Assembly (NCBI RefSeq): GCF_014643375.1
Contig: NZ_BMJJ01000007.1
Location: forward strand, 68,925-132,924
Reading direction: 5' to 3'
DNA: 64,000 bases
Source of the DNA: Aureimonas glaciei
Lineage (GTDB): Bacteria; Pseudomonadota; Alphaproteobacteria; Rhizobiales; Rhizobiaceae
Both the position numbers and the translations under genes were made by a program. Under the pieces are notes generated by a model that saw only the letters and a program-made list of their open reading frames with translations, was not told where the DNA came from and did not search any database. Shown here piece by piece: positions 7,316 to 16,106 of this stretch (position 1 is its first letter; every line of letters starts with the position of its first letter).

Positions 7316-8842
7316 ATGTCCCAATCGACCCTTCCTCTCGTCGCCGATCCTCGCCGGCGGCTGGTGCTCTTCCTGTTCCTGATGGCGGCGATGTTCATGG
7401 CCACCCTCGACAACCAGATCGTCTCCACGGCCCTGCCGACGATCGTCGGCGAGTTCGGCCAGCTCGAACGTTTCGGCTGGATCGGCTCGGCCTATCTCCT
7501 GGCCCTCTCCGCCGTCATGCCGCTCTACGGCAAGCTGGGTGACCTGTACGGCCGCAAATATGTGATGATGGCGGCCATCGGCCTGTTCACGCTGGGTTCG
7601 GCGGTCTGCGGCCTTGCGGTTTCGATGAACACGCTGATCGCCGCGCGGGTGCTCCAGGGGCTCGGCGGCGGCGGCATTCTGGTGTCGATTTTCGCGATCA
7701 ACGCGGATCTGTTCGAGCCGCGCGAACGCGCGCGCTACCAGAGCTATGCGAGCCTCGTGCTGATGGCGTCGGGGGCGATCGGGCCGGTGCTCGGCGGCAC
7801 GATGAGCGATCTCTTCGGCTGGCGCTCGATCTTCCTCGTCAACGTGCCGATCGGCTTCGCTGTCCTCGCCGGCCTTTTCTTCATGCTGCCCGAGCGCCGG
7901 CCGGACCGCCGCCCGACGATCGACTTTGCCGGCGCCGGTCTGCTGGCCCTAGCGATGACCAGCCTCGTTCTCGGCGCCGACAGCGCCCAGTTGTTCGGAT
8001 CGCTGCTCTCGCCCTTCAGCCTCGGCGTTGTCGTCGTCGGCATCGTGTGCGCCACGCTGTTCGTGCTGGTCGAGCGACGGGCACCCGAGCCCATCGTGCC
8101 GATGCAGCTTTTCCGAAATTCGACGTTCAGCCTGCTCTTGGTGATCTCGATCATGGGCGGGTCGATCGGCATCGGCATGATCAACTATTTCGCCCTGTTC
8201 CTGCAGACCACCACCGGGCTGTCGCCGACGTCGGCCGGCCTGTTCTTCATCCTGCTGACCGGTGGAATCGTCTGCGGGTCGCTGGCGGCGGGGCGCATCA
8301 TTTCCGCGACCGGCCACTACAAGCCCCTGGCGATCGCCAGCACGGCCTGCAGCGCGATCGCCTTTGCGCTGCTGTCGCAGGTCCATGCCGGCACCTCGCT
8401 CGCGCTGATCGGCGGTCTGATGCTGATGCACGGGATCGGCATCGGCTTTGCCCAGCAGGTGCCGATCATCGGGGTGCAGAATGCGGCGCCGCGGCGTGAC
8501 GTGGGGGCGGCGAGCGGTGCGGTGACGCTGTCACGCATGGGCGGCGCGTCGATCGTGATCTCGGTCTACGGGGCCATCATCGGCGCCAGCATGTCCCGGG
8601 TGGGGGTGAGCATTCCGGGCGTCGCCAATATCGCCGAGATGACGCCGAGCATGATCGCCACCTTGTCGCCGGCCGCCCGCGAGGCGGTGGCGAACAGTTA
8701 CGCTGCGGCCTTCTCGCCGCTGTTCATGACGTCATGCGGCTTTGCCCTCGTCGGACTTGTCGCGGCCCTGCGGCTGAAGCCGACGCGTCTGCCGGTCGAA
8801 GCGGACGCCGACGTCGTCCCGGCTGCTGGACCCGCGAAATAG
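7316..8842 (+). CDS. MFS multidrug exporter, DHA2 (14-TM) family
   Basis: A 508-residue major facilitator with about 14 hydrophobic helices, as in the DHA2/EmrB-QacA group of drug:proton antiporters. Early signature: FMATLDNQIVSTALPTI in helix 1 (with the Asp typical of motif D), YGKLGDLYGRKYVMM (motif A) after helix 2, and VLGGTMSDLFGWRSIF (motif C area) in helix 5. The C-terminal tail is short. The start ATG at 7316 has GGAG 9 bases upstream. The gene is probably controlled by the divergent MarR protein through the operator at 7267-7291. The substrates cannot be read from sequence. Confidence 0.92.
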   Translation: MSQSTLPLVADPRRRLVLFLFLMAAMFMATLDNQIVSTALPTIVGEFGQLERFGWIGSAYLLALSAVMPLYGKLGDLYGRKYVMMAAIGLFTLGSAVCGLAVSMNTLIAARVLQGLGGGGILVSIFAINADLFEPRERARYQSYASLVLMASGAIGPVLGGTMSDLFGWRSIFLVNVPIGFAVLAGLFFMLPERRPDRRPTIDFAGAGLLALAMTSLVLGADSAQLFGSLLSPFSLGVVVVGIVCATLFVLVERRAPEPIVPMQLFRNSTFSLLLVISIMGGSIGIGMINYFALFLQTTTGLSPTSAGLFFILLTGGIVCGSLAAGRIISATGHYKPLAIASTACSAIAFALLSQVHAGTSLALIGGLMLMHGIGIGFAQQVPIIGVQNAAPRRDVGAASGAVTLSRMGGASIVISVYGAIIGASMSRVGVSIPGVANIAEMTPSMIATLSPAAREAVANSYAAAFSPLFMTSCGFALVGLVAALRLKPTRLPVEADADVVPAAGPAK

Positions 8843-8986
8843 TCCGTCTGCAAGCCACGGAGCGACGTGCTCAAGCACAGGGCAAACGCGTCGACCGGCG
8901 CGAGACCTGTTGCCCGGTCGACCGCAATACGGCCCGTCGACGCGCGGCCAGAGGGGCGTCGCTGCCGCTGGGCATCCCGGGTGTCG

Positions 8987-9472
8987 TCAGGCAGCGTGCC
9001 GGGCGGCCTGCGGGGCTTCCATGCCTTCCGCGTCGATCCCGACGAGATTGGTCCGGATGTGGGCCAAAGCGCGGGACATGATCGCCGTTTCCTCGACGTC
9101 CAGGCCCTCGATCATCTGGTTGTAGAGGGCGATGGCGAGCGGCCGCACCTGGTCGAAAACCTCTCCGGCCGCGGGCGTCACCTTGATGGTCTTCGCCCGC
9201 CGATCCGTCGGATCGCAGGTGCGCGTGATCAGGCCGCGGGCTTCCAGCCGGTCGAGATAGGCCGACAGGGTCATCGGCTCGACGCCCATCACCTGCGCCA
9301 GCTTGGCCTGCCGTGCGCCGTCGCAGCGCGAAGCATGCGCCAGAGCCCGGATTTCGCCCGAGGTCAGGTGCAGGCCGGCATTCTGCACGGACCGATCGAA
9401 CGCTTGGCGGAACAGGCGCGAGACATCCGTCAGAAGGAACCCGAGGGAGTCGGAGGGCAGAAGCTGGGTCAT
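8987..9472 (-). CDS. MarR family transcriptional regulator
   Basis: A 161-residue MarR protein distinct from the one at 6679. The winged helix shows QAKLAQVMGVEPMTLSAYLDRLEARGLITR, then CDPTDRRAKTIKV with the DxRR wing motif (about residues 85-100). Its own upstream region has an inverted repeat TTTAGAA-N3-TTCTAAA (9519-9535), 47 bases from the start codon, suggesting self-repression. It converges with the MFS gene (144 bases between stops) and has the P-type ATPase gene upstream on the same strand, so its regulon is not obvious. Confidence 0.88.
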   Translation of the reverse strand: MTQLLPSDSLGFLLTDVSRLFRQAFDRSVQNAGLHLTSGEIRALAHASRCDGARQAKLAQVMGVEPMTLSAYLDRLEARGLITRTCDPTDRRAKTIKVTPAAGEVFDQVRPLAIALYNQMIEGLDVEETAIMSRALAHIRTNLVGIDAEGMEAPQAARHAA

Positions 9473-9518
9473 TTCAGTTTCCTCGATTTTTGATTCGCGA
9501 CGCGGACTACGCCGCTTT

Positions 9519-9535
9519 TTTAGAACTCTTCTAAA
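9519..9535. promoter_or_regulatory. Inverted repeat, probable MarR autoregulatory operator
   Basis: TTTAGAA, a 3-base centre, and TTCTAAA form a perfect 7-bp inverted repeat in an AT-rich island (about 9510-9560) that contrasts with the GC-rich surroundings. It lies in the leader of the marR gene at 8987-9472. Confidence 0.6.
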
Positions 9536-9710
9536 TCATCTAAGTTTATTTATGGACGAGGGCAATCCCGGTTTCTCTGCTTTAGAGCCACTGAGCAATA
9601 AATTCTGCAACACAAGAGCGTGATAAGCACTTGCCGCTTTTCGAACGGGGCCATTTGAAAGCAGTCGCTTACGGACAAGAACGCTCCTTTCGGCCGGCTG
9701 AGGCATGGGT

Positions 9711-11618
9711 TCAGGCCCGCAAGGCCCTGAGGGCGTTGAGGATGACGGCGACATCGATCGCTTCCTGCATGAGCGCTCCGGCCACCGGCGACAGCAGTCC
9801 GCCGGCAGCGGCCAGCATGCCGAGCGTCGACAGGCCGATACCGGCGCCGACGCTCTGCAGCGCGATCCGGCGCGATCGCCGTGCGATCTCCATCCCCTCG
9901 GCCAACCCCTCCAGATCATCGCGCAGAAGGATGATGTCGGCGGCCTCGGCGGAAGCGGCTGCGCCCTTCGCGCCCATGGCGATGCCGAGATCGGCCTCGA
10001 CAAGAGCCGGGGCGTCGTTGACGCCGTCGCCGACCATCATCACCGGGGCCGTCTCTTTCTCCCGGCGAACCAGCTCGATCTTGGCCGCAGGCAGGAGGTC
10101 GGAGACGATCTCGTCGATGGCCAGGCCGCGGGTGACGGCCAGAGCGACATCCCGGCGGTCGCCAGTGGCCAGAACGATTCGGCGGATGCCGCTCGCCCGA
10201 AGTCGCGCAAAGACGGCGCCGACCCCCTCACGCAGGCCGTCTCGCATCAGGATGGTGCCGGCCAGCCGCCCGTCGACCGACACCGCCACGGTGAGGGATC
10301 CCGGGCGGGCCGCCGCAGCCAGAAGGGCTGCGTCTTCCGGCGGCAGGCCCGCGGCGACGAAGGCCTGGCCGCCGACGCGCACGCGCCGATCGCCGAGGCG
10401 CCCCTCGACACCATCGCCCGCCCGCTCGCTCGTATCGCTCGGCATGTCGATGGGCAGGCCGCGCGCCTCCGCCGCCGCGACGATCGCCCTGGCGACGACA
10501 TGCTGAGACATCCGGTCGAGGCTGGCGGCCAGCCGAAGAATCTCGGCGGCGTCGAAGCCGTTGGCGGGAAGGATCTCGGTGACGGATGCGGTGCCGTGGG
10601 TCAGCGTTCCGGTCTTGTCGACCACCAGCGTCCGGATGCGGCCGAGTGCCTCCAGCGCGCCGCCGCCCTTGACCAGAATGCCGACGCGCGCGGCGCGCGA
10701 AATGCCGGCGACGATGGCGACGGGAACCGCGAGGATCAGCGGACAGGGCGTCGCGACCACCAGGACGGCGACGGCGCGGATCGGGTCCTGACTCCACCAC
10801 CACGCCGACGCGGCGAGGACGAGGGTCACCAGCATGAAGCCCAGCGCATAGCGATCGGCGAGTCTGGCCATTGGCGCCTGGGCGCGCAAAGCGGCATCCA
10901 CCAGCCGGACGATGCCGGCATAGGTGCTGCGGGCCGCCGGCTCGCTGGCCACAAGGTCGAAGGCCGGCCCGGCATTGGTCGATCCGCTCATGGCCGCCTC
11001 GCCCCGCTGCCGCCGAACCGGGATCGATTCGCCAGTCAGCGCCGCCTCGTCGAGAAGCACCGTTCCCATCACCACCCCGTCGACCGGCAGGACGTCGCCC
11101 AGCCTGACCAGCAGCCGATCACCGACCGCGATGCGCGCGATCGGCACGGTTTCCATTCCATCCCCGCTGTAGCGCGTTGCAAAGCGCGGCACCCGGTCGA
11201 GCAGCGCGTTCATGTCGCGACCGGCGCGGCCCTCGGCAAAGCGCTCCAGCGCCTGTCCACCGGCATACATCAGCGCGACCACGGCCGCGGCCAGCGCCTC
11301 GCCGATCGACAGGGCGGCGCCCATGGCCAGCGCCGCGACGAGATCCAGGCCCACATCGCCCCGTCGCAGATGATCGAGGATCTGCAGGACCAGGAGAACG
11401 AGGACGGGCAGCGCGCTGGCCGACCAGAAAAGGCTGGCCAGATCCGACCGGCCGGCCGCATAGGCCGCGGCACCGGCGGCGAGACCCGCGCCGGCCCAGA
11501 CAATGCCCACCTGCCCGGCGAGGCCGTCCAATCGCTTGCCGCGTTCGACCGGCGGCAGAATCGGGATGGCGGAGGCCAGCGGGGCAGCCATCGAGGTCTG
11601 TTCCATTCTTTGCGACAT
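9711..11618 (-). CDS. Heavy-metal P-type ATPase (P1B-like), no N-terminal metal-binding domain
   Basis: A 635-residue P-type ATPase starting at the ATG 11616-11618 (GGAAG just upstream); longer in-frame starts would run into mazG. Landmarks: actuator TGES (195-198), transmembrane metal motif TPCP (290-293), phosphorylation motif DKTGTLT with D334, and the hinge motif GDGVNDAP near residue 555. There is no HMA or Cys-rich N-terminus and only about six helices. The SEHP nucleotide-pocket motif of P1B pumps is altered to SQHV (371-374). The metal is unassigned: TPCP differs from CPC copper/zinc pumps, so cobalt, nickel, iron or another role is possible. Confidence 0.85.
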   Translation of the reverse strand: MSQRMEQTSMAAPLASAIPILPPVERGKRLDGLAGQVGIVWAGAGLAAGAAAYAAGRSDLASLFWSASALPVLVLLVLQILDHLRRGDVGLDLVAALAMGAALSIGEALAAAVVALMYAGGQALERFAEGRAGRDMNALLDRVPRFATRYSGDGMETVPIARIAVGDRLLVRLGDVLPVDGVVMGTVLLDEAALTGESIPVRRQRGEAAMSGSTNAGPAFDLVASEPAARSTYAGIVRLVDAALRAQAPMARLADRYALGFMLVTLVLAASAWWWSQDPIRAVAVLVVATPCPLILAVPVAIVAGISRAARVGILVKGGGALEALGRIRTLVVDKTGTLTHGTASVTEILPANGFDAAEILRLAASLDRMSQHVVARAIVAAAEARGLPIDMPSDTSERAGDGVEGRLGDRRVRVGGQAFVAAGLPPEDAALLAAAARPGSLTVAVSVDGRLAGTILMRDGLREGVGAVFARLRASGIRRIVLATGDRRDVALAVTRGLAIDEIVSDLLPAAKIELVRREKETAPVMMVGDGVNDAPALVEADLGIAMGAKGAAASAEAADIILLRDDLEGLAEGMEIARRSRRIALQSVGAGIGLSTLGMLAAAGGLLSPVAGALMQEAIDVAVILNALRALRA

Positions 11619-11901
11619 CGCGCTTCCGACACGGCTGGCGGATGCCCGCGAAGGGGTTAAGGGACCGAGGGGCGCCGCTGGCGCCAGCAGGGCGATGATC
11701 CGATGGCCCGCAATTCTCCGCACTTTGCCATGACCGCATCGCTTACGGCATTGATCCGCCTCAAATCTAAGCCGGACGCGGAATATCGACGCTTCCGGCG
11801 TCTGGCCCTCCCCGGCTTGCCGGTCGAGCGATCTCTCGGCATGGTGCCCGGATTCGAGGGAGACCTTGGCGGGCGCCCGGCCGTCGAACAGAGAGAACTT
11901 C

Positions 11902-12768
11902 ATGCAGCCTTCGCGCGACATCGCCCGTCTGATCGAAATCATGGCAGCCCTGCGCAACCCGGATGGGGGGTGCCCGTGGGACGTCGAGCAATCCTTCGAG
12001 ACGATCGCGCCCTACACCATCGAGGAAGCCTACGAGGTCGCCGACGCGATCGAGCGGCGCGATGCCGAAGATCTTCGCGAGGAACTCGGAGACCTGCTGC
12101 TGCAGGTCGTCTACCACGCGCGACTGGCGGAAGAGAAAGGACTGTTCCGCTTCGAGGACGTGGTCGAGGGCATCACCCAGAAGATGATCCGCCGGCATCC
12201 GCACGTCTTCGGCGACGAGACCGCGCGCAGCGCCCGGTCGGCCAAGGGTCAGTGGGAGCGGATCAAGGCTGAGGAGCGGGCCGAAAAGGCCGCGGCACGA
12301 CAGGCGCGCGCCGCTTCCGGCGGCGACGGCTGGGGCGCGACGGCGCTCGCCGGCGCCTCGCCTCTGCTGCTCGACGGCGTGCCCTCGAACTTTCCCGCCC
12401 TCACGCTGGCGCTGAAGGTTCAGGAGCGCGCGGCGCGGGTCGGATTCGACTGGGACGCGGCGGCGCCGATCCATGCCAAGATCGCCGAGGAATTCGCCGA
12501 ATTCGACGGCGCGCTGACGGAAGGCGACGCGGATGCCATGGAGGACGAGTTCGGCGACCTTCTGTTCAGCCTCGTCAACCTCGCGCGCTATCACGGCCTC
12601 GATCCGGAAAAGGCGCTGCGCCGCTGCATCCTGAAGTTCCGCAGCCGCTTCAACCATATCGAGGAGAGCCTCGTGGCCCGCGGCGCATCGCTGGAAGCTG
12701 CGTCGCTGGACGAGATGGAGGCGCTCTGGGTCGAGGCGAAGCGGAAGGCTCAGGCCGTTCCGGTCTGA
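11902..12768 (+). CDS. mazG: Nucleoside triphosphate pyrophosphohydrolase MazG
   Basis: A 288-residue all-alpha NTP pyrophosphohydrolase with the usual two MazG repeats. The first has EEAYEVADAI (41-50) and EELGD (60-64), the second EEFAEFDGAL (196-205) and EDEFGD (214-219): the E-E-x-x-E and E-x-x-D metal-binding pairs. It hydrolyses (d)NTPs to monophosphate and pyrophosphate, cleaning the nucleotide pool and damping (p)ppGpp signals in E. coli. I chose the ATG at 11902, preceded by AGAGAGAA, over an in-frame TTG at 11866. It converges with hflX, keeping the usual rhizobial hfq-hflX-mazG neighbourhood. Confidence 0.95.
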   Translation: MQPSRDIARLIEIMAALRNPDGGCPWDVEQSFETIAPYTIEEAYEVADAIERRDAEDLREELGDLLLQVVYHARLAEEKGLFRFEDVVEGITQKMIRRHPHVFGDETARSARSAKGQWERIKAEERAEKAAARQARAASGGDGWGATALAGASPLLLDGVPSNFPALTLALKVQERAARVGFDWDAAAPIHAKIAEEFAEFDGALTEGDADAMEDEFGDLLFSLVNLARYHGLDPEKALRRCILKFRSRFNHIEESLVARGASLEAASLDEMEALWVEAKRKAQAVPV

Positions 12769-12817
12769 GGCCGCATCAGGCCTTCCACGGGATCATGCGG
12801 CCTGGGGGAGTGGATAA

Positions 12818-12838
12818 GGAATGGCGTTAGGCCATTCC
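12818..12838. terminator. Hairpin between convergent mazG and hflX
   Basis: GGAATGGC, five-base loop GTTAG, then GCCATTCC (8 bp). It lies midway in the 141-base gap between two converging genes, so it may end both transcripts. There is no clear T tract on the plus strand. Confidence 0.5.
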
Positions 12839-12909
12839 AGGCACGGCGATACGCCGCCCCGTGCCGGTCGAGGAGCGGCGCCGCTGCGGCCCGAGGGCCG
12901 CAGCCAGCG

Positions 12910-14298
12910 TCAGTCGATGTGCAGGCCGGGGTTCTTCTCGGCGAGGCGTCTGAGTTCCGCATGGGCCTGCGTGGTGATCTCGGCCGTCAGCTCGACAGCG
13001 CCATTTTCCTGGTCGACGCGGCTCTGGACGGAGGCGTTTTCGTAGAGCCAGGGCAGGAGCGACAGCGCGGCGGGCTGGATGGTCAGCGTCACCTCGCCCA
13101 GAACGCCGCCGATGCGCTTCTCGATGTCGGAGAGAAGCGCAGCGAGACCCTCTCCCGTCAGCGCCGAGACGAGGTGGACGCCGTGGCCATCGGCGCGGTT
13201 TTCCGCCGCCGTCTGCAACTGCGAAAGGGCCGCCTCGTCGAGGAGATCGACCTTATTCCAGACCTCGATGAGGTGCCCCGCATCGGCGGTGTCGATGTCG
13301 AGATCGGCGAGGATCTTGTTGACGTCGCTGGCCTGCGCCGAGGCGTCGGGATCGCTCATGTCGCGCACGTGGAGAATGAGCTCGGCCTCGACCACTTCTT
13401 CCAGCGTCGCCCGGAAGGCGGCGACGAGATGCGTCGGCAGGTCGGAGATGAAGCCGACCGTGTCCGAGACGATCACTTCCGTGCCGTGCGGCAGGGTGAT
13501 GCGGCGGAGCGTCGGATCGAGCGTGGCGAACAGCAGGTCCTGCGCCAGCACCGAGGCGCCGGTGATGGTGTTAAACAGGGTCGATTTGCCGGCATTGGTG
13601 TAGCCGACGAGCGCGATGACCGGATGCGGGGCCTTCTTGCGCTTGGCTCGGTGCAGCGTGCGGGTGCGGCGGACGGCCTCGAGATCCTTCTCCAGCCGCT
13701 TGATGCGCTCCTGCAGCTGGCGCCGATCGGATTCGATCTGCGTCTCGCCGGGGCCGCCGAGGAAGCCGGCACCGCCACGCTGGCGCTCCAGATGCGTCCA
13801 GGAGCGGACGAGCCGGCCCTTCTGGTAGTTCAGATGCGCCAGCTCGACCTGCAGCCGGCCTTCCTTCGTGCGGGCGCGGCGCCCGAAGATCTCGAGGATC
13901 AGGCCGGTGCGGTCGAGCACCTTGGTGCCCAGTTCCTTTTCGAGATTGCGCTGCTGCACCGGTGTCAGCGGGTGGTCGACGATGACGAGGCCGATCTCCT
14001 CGGCGGCGACGACGCCCTTCAGCTCCTCCACCTTGCCGGCCCCGATCAGCGTCGCCGGCCGGGCCTTGGAGACGGGAATGATGCCACTCGCCACGATCTC
14101 CAGATCGATCGCTGCGGCCAGGCCACAGATCTCCTCGAGCCGCTGCTCGTCGGCGCGCCGGACGACGTCGGACCCGGCGCTGGCGCGGTCCTCGGCCAGC
14201 TGCACCTTCTTGAGAAGGGGCAGGAACACCCCTGCCCGCGTCACGACAGCCTTATGCTCGATAGGGCCTTTCGGCCGCGTCTCGTCGAATTCGGTCAA
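12910..14298 (-). CDS. hflX: Ribosome-associated GTPase HflX
   Basis: A 462-residue GTPase. The N-terminal HflX domain (about 20-220) contains the glycine-rich FLGGPGETQIE segment; the G domain follows with G1 VGYTNAGKST (231-240), G3 DTVGF (279-283) and G4 NKVD. HflX splits stalled or heat-damaged 70S ribosomes and binds GTP or ATP. The start is a TTG at 14296-14298, directly after the hfq TGA and in the same reading frame; no in-frame start can lie upstream because of that stop. There is no separate ribosome site, so coupling to hfq is likely. Confidence 0.93.
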   Translation of the reverse strand: MTEFDETRPKGPIEHKAVVTRAGVFLPLLKKVQLAEDRASAGSDVVRRADEQRLEEICGLAAAIDLEIVASGIIPVSKARPATLIGAGKVEELKGVVAAEEIGLVIVDHPLTPVQQRNLEKELGTKVLDRTGLILEIFGRRARTKEGRLQVELAHLNYQKGRLVRSWTHLERQRGGAGFLGGPGETQIESDRRQLQERIKRLEKDLEAVRRTRTLHRAKRKKAPHPVIALVGYTNAGKSTLFNTITGASVLAQDLLFATLDPTLRRITLPHGTEVIVSDTVGFISDLPTHLVAAFRATLEEVVEAELILHVRDMSDPDASAQASDVNKILADLDIDTADAGHLIEVWNKVDLLDEAALSQLQTAAENRADGHGVHLVSALTGEGLAALLSDIEKRIGGVLGEVTLTIQPAALSLLPWLYENASVQSRVDQENGAVELTAEITTQAHAELRRLAEKNPGLHID

Positions 14299-14544
14299 TC
14301 AGGCTTGTCCCGGTTCTTCGGTCTCGAACATGTTCACCGGCTGCGATGGCATGATCGTCGAAATGGCGTGCTTGTAGACGAGCTGCGAATGGCCGTCGCG
14401 GCGCAGCAGCACGCAGAAATTATCAAAGGAGGTGACCACGCCCGTCAGCTTGACGCCGTTGACGAGGAAGATGGTCAGGGAAATCTTTTGCTTCCTGACG
14501 GTGTTCAGAAAGACGTCCTGCAGGTTCTGCAAGCGATCGGCCAT
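14299..14544 (-). CDS. hfq: RNA chaperone Hfq
   Basis: An 81-residue Sm-like protein that forms a hexameric ring and helps small RNAs pair with mRNAs. The Sm1 motif ([15 protein letters not shown], about 23-37) and the Sm2 motif YKHAIST (57-63, with the K-H pocket residues) are intact. The C-terminal tail is short, as usual in alphaproteobacteria. Ribosome site AGGAA lies 8 bases before the ATG. The stop codon abuts the hflX start. In rhizobia Hfq influences nitrogen regulation, in keeping with the adjacent ntr genes. Confidence 0.98.
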   Translation of the reverse strand: MADRLQNLQDVFLNTVRKQKISLTIFLVNGVKLTGVVTSFDNFCVLLRRDGHSQLVYKHAISTIMPSQPVNMFETEEPGQA

Positions 14545-14741
14545 GAAACGTTCCTATTTTCTTCTTGGCGTAACCCAGGACGTTGCCCGGGCCGGCGCGG
14601 TTTTCGGTCGGGTGGACACTCTTAAAGACGCATGTCGATCCCGTTCCGGATAGCACTTTCGCACGTTGCGATGCAACCTCGCCACCCCTTGGCCAGCGCA
14701 CTCCAATCCTTGGCTGGCAAGGGTCCGCCGTCGCCCAAAAG

Positions 14742-16106
14742 TCAGATGCCGAGCGACTTCAGCTTGCGGTGCAGCGCCGAGCGCTCCATGCCGACGAACT
14801 CGGCCGTGCGCGAGATATTGCCGCCGAAGCGGTTGATCTGCGCCATCAGATATTCCTTCTCGAACACCTCGCGCGCATCGCGGAGCGGCAGCGCCAGGAT
14901 GCGGCCGTCGGATTGGCTCGGCGTGCGCGGCAGCATGTCGCCGACCTCGTGCGGCAGCATGTCGGCCGAGATCGGGGTGTCGTCGTCGCCCTCGCGCGAC
15001 AGGATCATCAGCCGTTCGACATTGTTGCGCAGCTGGCGGATATTGCCGGGCCAGTCGCTCGACTGCAGCACCGCCATGGCCTCCGGGCTGATCGCCTTCG
15101 TCTTGATGCCCGTCTGCTCGCCGATCTGCTTCATGAAAGCCTCGATCAACAACGGGATGTCGGCGCGCCGCTCCGACAGCGGCGGCACGGCGATCGGGAC
15201 GACGGCCAGGCGGTGATAGAGGTCCTCGCGGAAGGAGCCCTCGCTGATCATGGATTCCAGGTTCTGCGCCGTCGAGGAGACGATGCGCACGTCGACCTTG
15301 ACGCGCTTGGTGCCGCCGACCCGCTCGAAGGTCTGCTCGGTCAGGACGCGCAGGATCTTGTTCTGGGTCTCGCGCGGCATGTCGCCGACTTCGTCGAGAT
15401 AGAGAATGCCGCCATGCGCCTCCTCGAAGGCGCCGACCTTGCGCTCGACGCCGGGCGGCGCGTCGGTGCCGAACAGTTCGACCTCCATGCGGTCGGGCGT
15501 GATCGCCGCTGCGTTCATGGCGACGAAAGGCCCATTGGCGCGCGACGAGGCGGCGTGGATGGCGCGCGCCACCATTTCCTTGCCGGAGCCGGAGGGACCG
15601 AGGATCATCACGCGGCTGTTCGTCGGCGCCACGCGCTCGATCGTGGTGCGCAACTGGTTCATCGGATGCGACTTGCCGAGGAGTTCGGAAAAATCGACCG
15701 AGCGGCGCCGCAGGTCGGACACCTGCCGCTTCAGCTTGGACGTCTCGAGCGCCCGCTCGGCGACGAGGACCAGCCGGTCGGCCTTGAAGGGCTTTTCGAT
15801 ATAGTCGTAGGCGCCGCGCCGGATCGCCGAGACGGCCGTTTCGATATTGCCGTGGCCGGAGATCATCACCACCGGAACTTCCGGATGCTGCGCCTTGATC
15901 GCCTCCAGCAGATCGAGCCCGTCGAGCCGGCTGCCCTGCAGCCAGATGTCGAGAAAGACCAGCCGCGGCACGCGGTCGGCGATGGCTTGCAGCGCGGCGT
16001 CGGAATTTCCGGCGATGCGCGTCTCGTGGCCTTCGTCTTCGAGAATGCCGGCGACAAGATCGCGAATGTCGGCTTCGTCGTCGACGATGAGGATGTCTGA
16101 TGCCAT
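14742..16106 (-). CDS. ntrX: Nitrogen response regulator NtrX
   Basis: A 454-residue response regulator: receiver domain (phosphoacceptor D53), AAA+ domain with Walker A GPSGSGKE (170-177) and Walker B LDEVGD (237-242), and a Fis-type helix-turn-helix at the C-terminus (ISRTAEFVGMERSALHRKLKSL). The GAFTGA loop that NtrC proteins use to contact sigma-54 is absent: where it should be, the sequence reads LFGTDAPPGVERKVGAFEEA (211-230). This is a known NtrX trait and implies that it is not a classical sigma-54 activator. Its ATG overlaps the ntrY stop by one base (TGATG), so the partner kinase is translationally coupled. Confidence 0.95.
   Translation of the reverse strand: MASDILIVDDEADIRDLVAGILEDEGHETRIAGNSDAALQAIADRVPRLVFLDIWLQGSRLDGLDLLEAIKAQHPEVPVVMISGHGNIETAVSAIRRGAYDYIEKPFKADRLVLVAERALETSKLKRQVSDLRRRSVDFSELLGKSHPMNQLRTTIERVAPTNSRVMILGPSGSGKEMVARAIHAASSRANGPFVAMNAAAITPDRMEVELFGTDAPPGVERKVGAFEEAHGGILYLDEVGDMPRETQNKILRVLTEQTFERVGGTKRVKVDVRIVSSTAQNLESMISEGSFREDLYHRLAVVPIAVPPLSERRADIPLLIEAFMKQIGEQTGIKTKAISPEAMAVLQSSDWPGNIRQLRNNVERLMILSREGDDDTPISADMLPHEVGDMLPRTPSQSDGRILALPLRDAREVFEKEYLMAQINRFGGNISRTAEFVGMERSALHRKLKSLGI

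Noticed and set aside
9705-11660. A 651-codon plus-strand open frame over the P-type ATPase
   Set aside because: Antisense shadow: composition is Gln/Asp/Arg/Gly-rich with no motif, while the minus strand has all P-type ATPase motifs.
11619-11957. An N-terminal extension of 113 residues for the P-type ATPase
   Set aside because: It overlaps the mazG start and its sequence has no metal-binding motif; the ATG at 11618 has a ribosome-site-like GGAAG.
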